From positions 1 to 17,848 of the forward strand of contig MU617249.1 of the NCBI GenBank assembly GCA_025201705.1: a stretch of 17,848 bases of DNA, read 5' to 3'. This DNA is from Dissophora ornata (Eukaryota > Mortierellomycota > Mortierellomycetes > Mortierellales > Mortierellaceae). Both the position numbers and the translations under genes were made by a program. Under the pieces are notes generated by a model that saw only the letters and a list, made by a program, of their open reading frames with translations, was not told the origin of the DNA and ran no database searches. Shown piece by piece: positions 8,315-17,411 of this stretch; position 1 is the first letter of the stretch, and the number at the start of each line of letters is the position of its first letter.

Positions 8315-8424
8315 ACCACGTTCGGCATTCAGTAGATGTAACCTATCATTAAATACCATTGCTGCCTCTCCTTCACGCAAACGCACACGCATACGTTCTT
8401 GACACACACACATGCATCGAAGAA

Positions 8425-8430
8425 AATAAA
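8425..8430 (+). terminator. Polyadenylation signal AATAAA after PDAT
   Basis: AATAAA 111 nt downstream of the PDAT stop codon, with an AT-rich flank. It is the only exact match in the spacer. Confidence 0.6.
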
Positions 8431-8498
8431 GAAATAGCCAGAACACGCATTGAATCTACCCCTGAATATCAATCCCGGGTTGGGCGCAATTTGACAAT

Positions 8499-8506
8499 TC
8501 ACGTCA
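8499..8506 (-). promoter_or_regulatory. UPRE-like element TGACGTGA upstream of glucosidase II beta
   Basis: On the - strand the sequence reads TGACGTGA, which fits the TGACGTG(G/A) site bound by XBP1/ATF6-type bZIP factors in animals. It lies 132 nt upstream of a gene for ER glycoprotein quality control, a typical unfolded-protein-response target. Fungal Hac1 sites differ somewhat, so this is a candidate only. Confidence 0.35.
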
Positions 8507-8637
8507 CAGAGCTCACGAATCTCGGCTTCGCTCATCAGTTGCCACGTCCATCTCTTCATCTACTTTCTCATCCATCAACCGTACTCGCACCTCGCCTCGT
8601 ACCCATATTTTTTGTCCCCTCAGTAGTATCCCATAAA

Positions 8638-10831
8638 ATGAAGACGCCTTCCGTCTGCTTCCCTCTGTTTGCAACACTTGCACTGAGCGTGGCAGTGGCC
8701 AGGGCCGCCGAGAGCCACACCCCACGCGGAGTCTCGCCATCGAGTACGGATCTCTCTACACTTATTGAGGCGTAATTCGCTAGAACCCGAGCACTGAGGC
8801 GCTAAACAAAGATATCCACCTGCTTACTCTAGAGGCACAGCTCTATACGCCGGATAAGTCCGCGAATTGGAAATGTCTGGACGGATCAAAAACGATCCCC
8901 TTCTCGGCCGTGAACGACGACTATTGCGACTGCAAGGATGGGTCAGACGAGCCTGGTAAATATTCGCATGCGCTTCAGATATGAATGCTAGGACAATTAG
9001 CCTAACATGTACCCATTACTTACGAAATCCGCAAACAACACTGTCAATACAATAATCTCATAGGTACATCGGCCTGTGGAACAGGATACTTTTATTGTGC
9101 AAATGTTGGACATGTTGGCGCTGATATCAAGTCCTCCAGAGTCAACGATGGTGTCTGTGATCCTGAGTGCTGCGATGGCAGCGATGAGTACGATGGACAG
9201 ATCCACTGTCCCAATGTTTGTGAAGAGACTGGAGCTTGGGCAAGAGAGGAGCAGAAGCGAGTCAGGGTGATCCAGGGACAAGGAAGCCGGTTACGAAAGC
9301 AGTATATCGAGCATGGAAAGTCAACAAAGGCGCAATTGCAACAGGAGTTGGAGCAGCTTAGGGCGAAGACGGAGCAGTTGCAAAAGGCGACTTTGGATGC
9401 GAAAGGTGAGAGTCAACTGAAAAGAAACAGCTTAGGAACAGGCCCCTGTGATCTGTTGGGGGATCAGAAAGCTCTAATGCGCGGAATTGCATTTTTGTAC
9501 TTGGCTCTTTTACAGATAAACTGGACAAGGTCACTGAAAAGCAGGAAAAGTACTTGGAGGGGTCCAAGAAGGAGCGCGAGGCCACCCGCAGGGCGCAACT
9601 CGAACCTTTGATCAAGGAGCAGAATCGACGCCTGAGACATGCCCAGGACACTAAGCAACTCTTGTTTAAGACTCTACAGGACCTCAAGGAGAACCACAAT
9701 AAGAATTACCATGACCTCGCAGTGAAGGACACTGTCGCTGGTTTTGATGACTTTGTGGCTAGTCTGGGCGAGGAAGATACTGTACCACCAGCGTCCACTG
9801 GCGACAGTGATGATGATGCACCTGCAGATGGACAGCTGAAGACTTTAGAGGACGACACAAATATTGTCCTTCGGGAGGTTGGAACACTGTTTGATTTGCT
9901 TGCAGGAATGAGACACGACTACAATACAGAGTACAATGACGAAGCAGTGTTGGCTGCTGTCAAGGTTGCTGATGGTGTTGAGGTCGGTTGGAACAAGGAT
10001 CGGCAGGAATTCAGGGACGAGTTCGCACTTGAAATCCCAGAGGAGGAGTCCGATGACACTCCAGAGGCGGAAAAGCTTAAAGAAGGTATGCTAGGCATGA
10101 CCATGAGCGACGACGGTAGACTGAAAATCATAGTTAATAATCTTCTTTCTTCGATTAGAGGCCAACCTGGCTCAGGCGGAATATGACAAAGCGTCAGAGG
10201 AAGACAGACAGGTTGGAGATCGGATTAGCGATATCAACCGCAATTTGGGCATGGATCTCGGTCAAGATGAGACCTTTGCTCAGCTACTCGACCAGTGCTT
10301 TGATTACAAGGATATTGAGTAAGATGACGCGATCAAAAGCACAGTAGAACAGTTGCGAGTATGCATAATACCAGAACCGTACTAAGAGGGATACCCAATC
10401 ATTTCCCAGGTACACATATTCAGTCTGTCTCTTCGGCGATGCCAACCAGCGCTCACACGCAACGACATTCCTTGGGTAAGCGGACATGATTCTTCATTCT
10501 TATCTGGTCCGGATTTAGTATATCCTCATGTTTTAACATTGGGGGTCTTTATTTCTCTAGTAAATTCTCGAGCTGGGAGGGGGATAACTATGACACCCAG
10601 ATGTACACTGGCGGAACGAAGTGCTGGAACGGGCCCGACCGATCAGTTAAGCTGATGATGATTTGTGGTACAGAGAACAAGATCCTCTCAGTGTCTGAGC
10701 CAGCAAAGTGTGAATACATATTCAAGATGCAGACGCCAGCTGTGTGCCCAGTGCTTCCAGAGTATGACGGCGACGAACCTGCTGCCGTGTCCGAAGGCCA
10801 AAATGGCGTGAAGACGCACGACGAGCTTTAA
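8638..10831 (+). CDS. GTB1: Glucosidase II beta subunit (PRKCSH/Gtb1 family)
   Basis: This is the non-catalytic partner of ER alpha-glucosidase II. It retains the enzyme in the ER and recruits it to mannose-bearing glycans so that the inner glucoses are trimmed during the calnexin cycle. Seven exons (8638-8743, 8833-8955, 9064-9405, 9516-10085, 10159-10318, 10410-10475, 10561-10831) join in phase to 545 aa. A signal peptide covers about residues 1-23. A Cys-rich pair of LDL-receptor-A-like modules spans about 50-129 ([16 protein letters not shown]). A long coiled coil spans about 130-265, followed by an acidic region. The C-terminal MRH domain spans about 425-525 with the sugar-binding residues Gln447, Arg483, Glu502 and Tyr508. 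The protein ends in HDEL, the yeast-type ER retrieval signal. Introns are 73-110 bp. All family landmarks are present and nothing is broken. Confidence 0.96.
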
Positions 10832-11162
10832 AGTGTTCAGTTCAATAAATTGCTTTCCTCGGGTTGAAACTCGCGTGGCGTAGTTTTCGGATATGAGTTG
10901 GAAGGGGTTGTAATGCAGAAAAAAAGTCAGGTATGGAAGTAGCGCGGGCTTTTGTCCATTTATCAAGATCACGGTCAGAGAAATGCATTCACAAATCTGC
11001 GACGGACAAGTAGCCCGACTGTTTTAAACAATGAGAAAGATGTATGAAGTACTGGCAGTTATCTGTGCATCTTGTCTCGTATTGACTTGTATGCGAACTC
11101 ACAAAGAACAAGGACGTGCTGTGCCACGAGGAGTCGGACCAATACTTTAAAAAAATCGTCTT
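10832..11162. other. Spacer between convergent glucosidase II beta and the small - strand gene
   Basis: Apart from the AATAAA at 10844-10849 I see nothing recognisable. No - strand AATAAA was found for the small gene ending at 11163. Confidence 0.5.
10844..10849 (+). terminator. Polyadenylation signal AATAAA after GTB1
   Basis: AATAAA begins 13 nt after the TAA stop, giving a very short 3' UTR. It is followed by a T/C-rich stretch. Confidence 0.65.
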
Positions 11163-11489
11163 TCACTGCCTTGCTTGTTGAAACGTCAATCTTGCGAAAT
11201 GGCCGATCGGGACGTCCCAGAAAGCATCATCCTGGCTACGTTGCCAGGTTTTATACTTGTCAATAACAGCATTTCTCAGGCTTTGCGGGACGATCGAGCG
11301 GTTCATGGCATTCAAGAAAGCTCGATTGCCATCATGTGGTAGATAATACTCGAGCTTTTCGGCAAAAAGTACCATGGATATTTCTTGGCTAAGTGTAGCC
11401 CTTTCTTGAATCCAATAGAAGACTTCACATGGCACCGAATCCTGACGATCGTTGTTGTCGTTCTGCATATCTTCGTTGTCTGAGTCCAT
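11163..11489 (-). CDS. Small unrecognised acidic protein
   Basis: Single - strand frame of 108 aa with a TGA at 11165-11163. The N-terminus is Asp/Asn-rich (MDSDNEDMQNDNND). The rest looks like a folded, mostly helical domain with several aromatic residues (EVFYWIQER, LEYYLPHDGNRAFLNAMN, AVIDKYKTWQRSQDDAFWD). I know no family that fits. The mixed, non-repetitive composition favours a real gene over chance. The start is uncertain because a TATA-like TTATATA lies immediately in front of this ATG; Met8 is an alternative. It could also be the only visible exon of a longer gene. It is convergent with GTB1 and divergent from CWC22. Confidence 0.55.
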   Translation of the reverse strand: MDSDNEDMQNDNNDRQDSVPCEVFYWIQERATLSQEISMVLFAEKLEYYLPHDGNRAFLNAMNRSIVPQSLRNAVIDKYKTWQRSQDDAFWDVPIGHFARLTFQQARQ

Positions 11490-11496
11490 TATATAA
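11490..11496 (-). promoter_or_regulatory. TATA-like box abutting the small gene's first ATG
   Basis: TTATATA on the - strand directly adjoining the ATG at 11489. If it is a working TATA box, transcription would begin downstream of that ATG, moving the true start to Met8 or later. It may also be chance AT-rich sequence. Confidence 0.25.
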
Positions 11497-11872
11497 GCCG
11501 CTTAAACCTGAGCTGATTAAACTTAAACAACGAAAGTGGACTCTAGAAAATGCTCGTAGAGGAGAGAATAAGAATAAAAGCTAGGAGAAGTAACGTGCTC
11601 CTCGCCTTTTTTTTTATCAAGGGCCCAGGCAATGTGATCTGGCTTTGCTCGAGATGAAAGTTCCATTGAAAACTAAAAAAGCGAATCTTTCGTCGGACCG
11701 GACTCGTGACGCATCAGTGCCAAGATGTTGTCGCAACTGCTGCCGTCTTTACAGTGAACAGCAGTGAACGCACGAGCATCGAGATCAGATGTTGACCATC
11801 GAAATCATCTCTTGTCCTCCTCTTGTAGAACCCTACCCTCCTTCTTTTAACACTTTGTCACATCGACTTCAA
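11497..11872. other. Divergent promoter region between the small gene and CWC22
   Basis: About 380 bp between two divergent starts. A T9 run lies at about 11608-11616 and a bZIP-like TGACGCAT at 11707-11714. An in-frame ATG at 11789 could extend CWC22 by 28 residues. No gene is seen otherwise. Confidence 0.5.
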
Positions 11873-14526
11873 ATGGAGGTCCAGAGCGTCATTGTCAAGC
11901 CAGACCTGGAATCAGGACGAAGCAGGTTCGTAGTCAGCATCCCATTGCATCATTCAGTAGTAGTACCTTTTCTTGTTGATACAGACCGCGCCTCCTAACT
12001 CAGCGTTTCCTACAGGTCAATGTCCCGATCAATGAGCAGATCCCCATCACCCAAAGACAGGAGAAGATCCCGATCTGTGTCCCGCACGCCTTCACGTTCT
12101 CGCTCGCCCTCCCCCAGGCGGTCCGCCAAACGAAAGGCGTACTCGCCCGATGGCTCGCCGCCACGCTCGAGAAGGGGTCACAGGGATTATTCCAGGGATC
12201 GCTCGAAAGATCGTTCCAGGGATTACTCGAATGAGCGACGCCCAAAACCCGAATCGCGACCACCAAAGCCTTTGTTCGATATTGATGAAGGGCGCCGCAG
12301 AGAGCGCGAAAGACAGATGCAGAAGAGAGAGCCAGTGGCACCAAAACCAAGACAGGATCCTGAAGTAGAAATGAAGACACTGATGACTACTACTCGTACT
12401 GGAGGCGCATATATCCCACCTGGCCGTCTTCGCTTGATGCAACAACAAATCACAGATAAGAACTCGAAAGAATACCAGAGGATAGCTTGGGAAGCGCTCA
12501 AGAAGAGTATCAATGGTCTGATCAACAAGGTATGTGCCTAACTGCCGATCTCAGTGGAATGATGGTTGCTCGACGCGGAGACTCACAATTTGCACCGTAA
12601 AATTTGCATTCTAGGTCACCGCTTCCAACATCAAGGCGATCTTACCAGAGTTGTTTGGAGAGAACTTGGTCCGTGGGCGTGGCTTGTTCTGCAAATCGAT
12701 CATGAAAGCCCAGGCTGCTTCAATGCCGTTCACTCCAGTGTATGCCGCCGTTGTCGCCGTTATCAACACCAAATTGCCCCAGATCGGGGAACTTTTGATC
12801 ACTCGCCTCGTTATTCAGTTCAGAAAGTCATACAAGAGAAATGATAAGACAACCTGCCTCGCCACCACGACATTTATTGCACACCTGACGAATCAATGGG
12901 TTACTCACGACCTTTTGGCGCTTCAGGTATTATTTTTGCTTCTGGGACAGCCTACAGAGGACTCGATTGAGATTGCGGTCGGGTTCATGAAGGAAGTCGG
13001 GTCATTCCTGTCACAGGAGGCATCCAAGGCGAACGAGGGTGTTTTTGAGAGACTCCGTAATATTTTGCACGAGGGCAAGATCGATAAGCGCACACAGTAT
13101 ATGATCGAAGTCCTATTCCAGATCCGAAAGGACAAGTACAAGGACAACCCACCAATCGCATCGGACTTGGATTTGGTGGATGATGATGAACAAATTACAC
13201 ATACACTCAAGCTGGACGAGGAGGATTTGGACGTCATGGATGGACTCAGTGAGTAGCCCAACTCTCCTCCAAAATGGTCTAATTTGTTTTTCGTAGTATT
13301 CCTGTGATAATAACGATGTCATTGCTTTGTCCAAATAGATGTGTTCAAGTACGACCCAGACTATTTGGAGAACGAGGAGAAATATAAGGCAATCAAGGCC
13401 GAGATCCTCGGAGAGGAAGATTCGGATGAATCTGGCACAGACGACTCAGATGAGGATGGATCTGAGGAAGAAGAGGAGGAAAGCCGCGAGGCATTACAAA
13501 AGAAGATGGAGATCCAGGACCGAACTAACACCAACCTCGTCAACCTTCGCAAGACTATCTACCTGACTATTAAGAGCTCGCTTAATTTCGAGGAGTGTGT
13601 TCACAAACTATTGATGATCCAACTGGAGCCAGGACAACAGGTATATTTAAGTTTCGACCACCGACTTAGTTTTTTGTTTGTTCTGTAATTCGTGAAGTGA
13701 GTAGGATCTGACATTGTTTCTCTCATGCACTTCGATCTAGATCGAGCTTTGCAACATGCTTATCGAATGTTGCTCGCAGGAAAGAACATACGAGAAGTTT
13801 TTCGGTCTAGTGGGCGAACGATTTTCAAAGATCAACCGGGATTGGGCAGAGGCATTCCAGGAGTGCTTTGTCACCAACTATGAAACGATCCATCGCCTGG
13901 AAACAAACCCACTTCGCAACGTGGCAAAATACTTTGGTCACCTTATGTCAACAGATGGACTGTCTTGGAACGTACTGAGCGCTATTCACTTGAACGAGGA
14001 GGAGACGACCAGCAGTTCACGTATTTTCATCAAGATTCTGTTCCAGGATCTGGTTGAGTCTCTTGGACTGAAGAAACTGGACGAGCGTGTCAAGGATCCT
14101 CGATGTGCGGAATGGTTTGCAGGACTGTTCCCCAAGGACAATCCTAAGAACACACGTTTCGCCATTAACTTTTTCACGTCGATTGGTCTCGGAGCTCTCA
14201 CCACCGATTTGAGAGAGCACCTGAAGGTATGACTACCGAATGCACGTTAATCCTTTCTATTTCTTGCCAAGCGTAATGCGATTAATCTCGGTAAACTGAC
14301 CTGCGATCCTTTGCTGCTATAGAACGCCCCAAAGACAATCATGGCACAGGAGCAGGACAGTTCAGAGTCCGATTCTGACTCTGACTCGAGCTCTGACTCT
14401 GACTCGGACTCGGACAGCGATTCGGGCTCGTCTGGCTCTGACTCGTCCGCATCTGACACTGGGTCTGACTCCGAGTCGCGCTCAGGACGGGATAGAAATC
14501 GCTCGTCCAGGTCAACTCGCCGCTAA
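11873..14526 (+). CDS. CWC22: Pre-mRNA-splicing factor CWC22
   Basis: CWC22 is a spliceosome component that brings the helicase eIF4A3 to the machinery for exon-junction-complex deposition in organisms that have the EJC, and is needed before the first catalytic step. Six exons (11873-11925, 12016-12529, 12615-13248, 13339-13640, 13741-14226, 14323-14526) give 730 aa. Residues about 14-85 form an Arg/Ser-rich region. A conserved [20 protein letters not shown] leads into the MIF4G domain (about 165-355; [33 protein letters not shown]). An acidic linker (426-451) follows, then the MA3 domain (about 466-580; [19 protein letters not shown]) and [18 protein letters not shown]. The tail (676-715) is Ser-Asp repeats, ideal CK2 sites. 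A 53-bp first exon joins the RS region in frame; its intron has a CTAAC branch-like site. Other introns are 85-100 bp. Only 136 bp separate it from AFG3. Confidence 0.95.
14359..14478 (+). repeat. Ser-Asp coding repeat at the CWC22 C-terminus
   Basis: A degenerate 6-bp repeat (TCYGAY) encodes an SDSDSD-type tract of about 40 residues. Synonymous changes are frequent, so the protein pattern is better kept than the DNA pattern, which suggests selection at the protein level. Confidence 0.85.
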
Positions 14527-14573
14527 CATCTCGTAGCATAAGTAGCCAAAACAGTTTATTATTATTATTACGG

Positions 14574-14581
14574 TGACGTAA
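14574..14581 (+). promoter_or_regulatory. bZIP-type site TGACGTAA in the AFG3 promoter
   Basis: TGACGTAA, one base from the CRE palindrome, sits 82 nt upstream of the AFG3 start inside the 136-bp gap after CWC22. ATF/CREB-type factors bind such sites. It is the best-looking regulatory motif in that short promoter, but the evidence is only motif and position. Confidence 0.3.
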
Positions 14582-14662
14582 TTTGAGTGGTCGTCCAGAA
14601 TAGGATATTTTGAAATAGAAGATTCGAATTGCATCCTTCCCTCATCGCTCCCCATCACCCTC

Positions 14663-17191
14663 ATGAGCGCCTTCATCACACGGGCCTCCTCCTTGTCGGC
14701 ATCTGCCAGACAAGGATATGATAGAGTCCCAGCGGCTCTGTCCCGCTTCAGCAGCACATCATCCAGATCAGGAATCCTGACTCGTCGTACGCAACAGTTG
14801 CGCTTCTATGCCTCTGAGAAACCCCAGCCACCGAAGCAGAACGGAGAAGGAAACCAGCCCGAGAATATACCAAAGGGATTTGAAAACTTCTTTGGTAAGG
14901 TTCTTAGGGATGCTGCCAAAAAGACCGAGAACAATGGACAGCAGCAGGCATCCAAGTCTGGAAGCGGTGGAAACAAGAATTCCAACAGCCAGAACAGCGG
15001 CAACAAGGAGAGCCATGGTCAAAACGAGCGGGGCAGCAGCAGTAATAGCCAAGGAAGCAGTCGTCCACCCAACCGCAAACCTATTCCTCCTTCTGAGGGA
15101 CAGTTCTACACCATGAAAATCAACCCGAACACTGTCCTGCCAATCGCCTTCACGTCATACGTCCTTTACAAGGCCATGTCGCCTTCAGAGAACACGCGCG
15201 AGATCACCTGGCAGGAGTTCCGATCGACGTTCTTGGATCGAGGATTGGTGGATAGACTTGTGGTTCTGAATAGGAACAGGGTAAAGGTTTACCTGCGCCA
15301 TGATGCACCCGGACAAATCCCTGGCACTTTGGGATCGCCTCATGGAACAACCTACACCTTCAGCATCGGATCCGTGGAAGCTTTTGAACGTAAGTTGGAC
15401 GAGGCGCAGAGCGAACTCGGCATTCCAGGATCGGAGCGCATCCCAGTCTCGTACAGGGATGAGGTTAACGTCCTTGGAACCTTGATTCACTTTGCACCAA
15501 CCTTGCTGCTGGTCGGTGTACTTGTCTATATGGCCAAGAAGGGCGGCGGAGGCGCCGGACAGGGCATCTTTGGTGTTGGAAAGTCCAAGGCCAAGCTGTT
15601 TAACCAGGAGACGGATATTTCTGTCAAATTCAAGGATGTTGCGGGCATGGATGAGGCGAAGGTCGAGATCATGGAGTTTGTCAAGTTCCTGAAGAACCCC
15701 GCTGCTTACGAGAAACTGGGAGCCAAGATCCCCAAGGGAGCTATTCTTAGCGGTCCACCAGGAACAGGAAAGACGCTTTTGGCTAAGGCAACTGCAGGCG
15801 AGGCCGGTGTCCCATTCTTGAGTGTCTCTGGATCCGAGTTCGTGGAGATGTTTGTCGGTGTGGGTGCCTCGCGTGTCCGCGACTTGTTTGCGACCGCCAA
15901 GAAGCAGGCACCCTGCATTATCTTTGTGGACGAGATTGATGCCATCGGAAAGGCTCGTGGCAAGGGTGGACAGTTTGGCGGCAATGACGAGCGTGAGAGC
16001 ACGCTGAACCAGCTCTTGGTGGAGATGGACGGCTTTGGATCGAACGAGCATGTCGTCGTCCTCGCAGGAACGAATCGTCCCGATGTGCTAGACGATGCTT
16101 TAATGAGGCCTGGCCGTTTCGATCGCCACATCGCCATTGATCGACCGGACATCAAGGGACGAGGCGACATCTTCAAGGTTCATCTGAGACCCATCAAGAC
16201 TACCGAGGACATCCCCAAGTTGGCCCAAAAGCTCGCTGCTTTGACTCCAGGATTCTCAGGAGCCGACATTCATAACGTCTGTAACGAGGCTGCCTTGATC
16301 GCCGCAAGACATAACCAAGAGACTGTAGTCGAGTCGGACTTTGAGGCAGCTATTGAGCGCGTGATTGTCGGTTTGGAGAAGAAGTCGAAGGTGCTGTCAC
16401 CTGAGGAAAAGAAGACGGTCGCGTATCACGAGGCTGGTCACGCCGTTGCCGGATGGTACTTGGAACACGCTGACCCACTTCTCAAGGTGTCGATTATTCC
16501 CCGTGGAGTCGGTGCTTTGGGATATGCACAATACTTGCCCAAGGACCAGTACCTATACTCGACTCAGCAGCTCATGGATCGCATGTGCATGACCCTCGGT
16601 GGCCGCGTTTCCGAGCACATCTTTTTCGGAATCATCACCACTGGTGCTCAGGATGATCTGCAAAAAGTCACAAAGATGGCCTACGCTCAAGGTAAGACCG
16701 TCGCTAATCTCATTACATGCCTGGGAACTAAACGATAAAGGGCATTCATTTAGCTAACCTCTGTCTCATTCTTCTCTCTTATCTACAAAGTCGCGACCTA
16801 CGGAATGGACTCTGAGTTGGGACCGCTGTCATACGGCAACCCCGATAAGGAGAACCAGTTCACGAAACCCTACAGTGAGCAGACTGGCCAGCTGATTGAT
16901 AACCAGGTCCGTTCGTTGATCGGACTGGCATTCCGCAAGACGACGGAGCTTTTGACTGAGAAGCGCGGCGATGTCGAGAAGGTTGCTAGGCTGTTGATGG
17001 AGAAAGAAGTGTTGAACCGCGCCGATATGGAGCGCCTCCTCGGCAAACGACCTTTCCAGGATAAGTTACACGAGTTGTTGGGCACAGTGGCCGTTGATCA
17101 GGAAAGCAATGTTCCCGGATCATCCACTGCGCCAGTCACAGACACATCCCCTCCATCCAACTCTTCCACAACCCAGCCTCCATCTGTATAA
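14663..17191 (+). CDS. AFG3: Mitochondrial inner-membrane m-AAA protease subunit AFG3
   Basis: An ATP-dependent metalloprotease of the mitochondrial inner membrane, facing the matrix. It degrades unassembled membrane proteins and matures some matrix proteins, and in yeast works as a hexamer with Yta12. Two exons (14663-16691, 16791-17191; 99-bp intron) encode 809 aa. The Arg/Ser-rich, acid-poor N-terminus is a typical mitochondrial presequence. A Gly/Asn/Ser/Gln-rich linker follows at about 85-145. Membrane helices lie at about 155-172 and 271-290, with the intermembrane-space domain between them. The AAA module carries Walker A GPPGTGKT (364-371), Walker B FVDEID (421-426) and RPGRFDR. The zinc protease site is HEAGH (589-593), with the third ligand in [26 protein letters not shown] matches Afg3 rather than Yta12. 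The C-terminal tail is Pro/Ser/Thr-rich. All catalytic residues are present. Confidence 0.96.
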
Positions 17192-17326
17192 TTTTCACGA
17201 CCCCGATCCTCTTTTTTATTACGCCTTGACCTTGTATTGTCTTATTTTTTCGCAACGCATGCAAACGACCATGAAACCCCACAAAATGTGCTTTTAGTTA
17301 TCACCACGCAAGATAGATCTTTGAAA

Positions 17327-17332
17327 AATAAA
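17327..17332 (+). terminator. Polyadenylation signal AATAAA after AFG3
   Basis: AATAAA 136 nt past the AFG3 stop. It faces the - strand signal at 17364-17369 of the next gene. Confidence 0.65.
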
Positions 17333-17363
17333 TCGTCGTTTTATCTCGAAACATCAAGCTTTC

Positions 17364-17369
17364 TTTATT
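17364..17369 (-). terminator. Polyadenylation signal AATAAA for the CoA-binding gene
   Basis: TTTATT on the + strand, so AATAAA on the - strand, 43 nt beyond the stop at 17412. Cleavage downstream of it would fall within the AFG3 3' end. Confidence 0.6.
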
Positions 17370-17411
17370 TTTGATCACCAGTTACTGCAGTATGATATAA
17401 GTCCTGACTCT

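Larger units (their letters stand above)
8315..8637. other. PDAT 3' region and glucosidase II beta promoter
   Basis: This 323-bp spacer holds a CA-rich low-complexity run (about 8376-8412), an AATAAA (8425-8430) likely ending PDAT, and a TCACGTCA element (8499-8506) 132 nt before the next start codon. No open frame in it looks like a gene. Confidence 0.6.

Noticed and set aside
15185..16176. Long - strand frames opposite AFG3
   Set aside because: They are antisense shadows of a strongly conserved coding region with biased codon use.
16692..16737. AFG3 ending in the intron with a short alternative tail
   Set aside because: A GTAAGA donor and AAAG acceptor join to the conserved C-terminal helices in phase; read-through gives a truncated protein lacking them.
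5536..17191. PDAT, GTB1, CWC22 and AFG3 as a functional gene cluster
   Set aside because: They belong to different compartments and pathways; shared orientation is ordinary gene order in a compact fungal genome.
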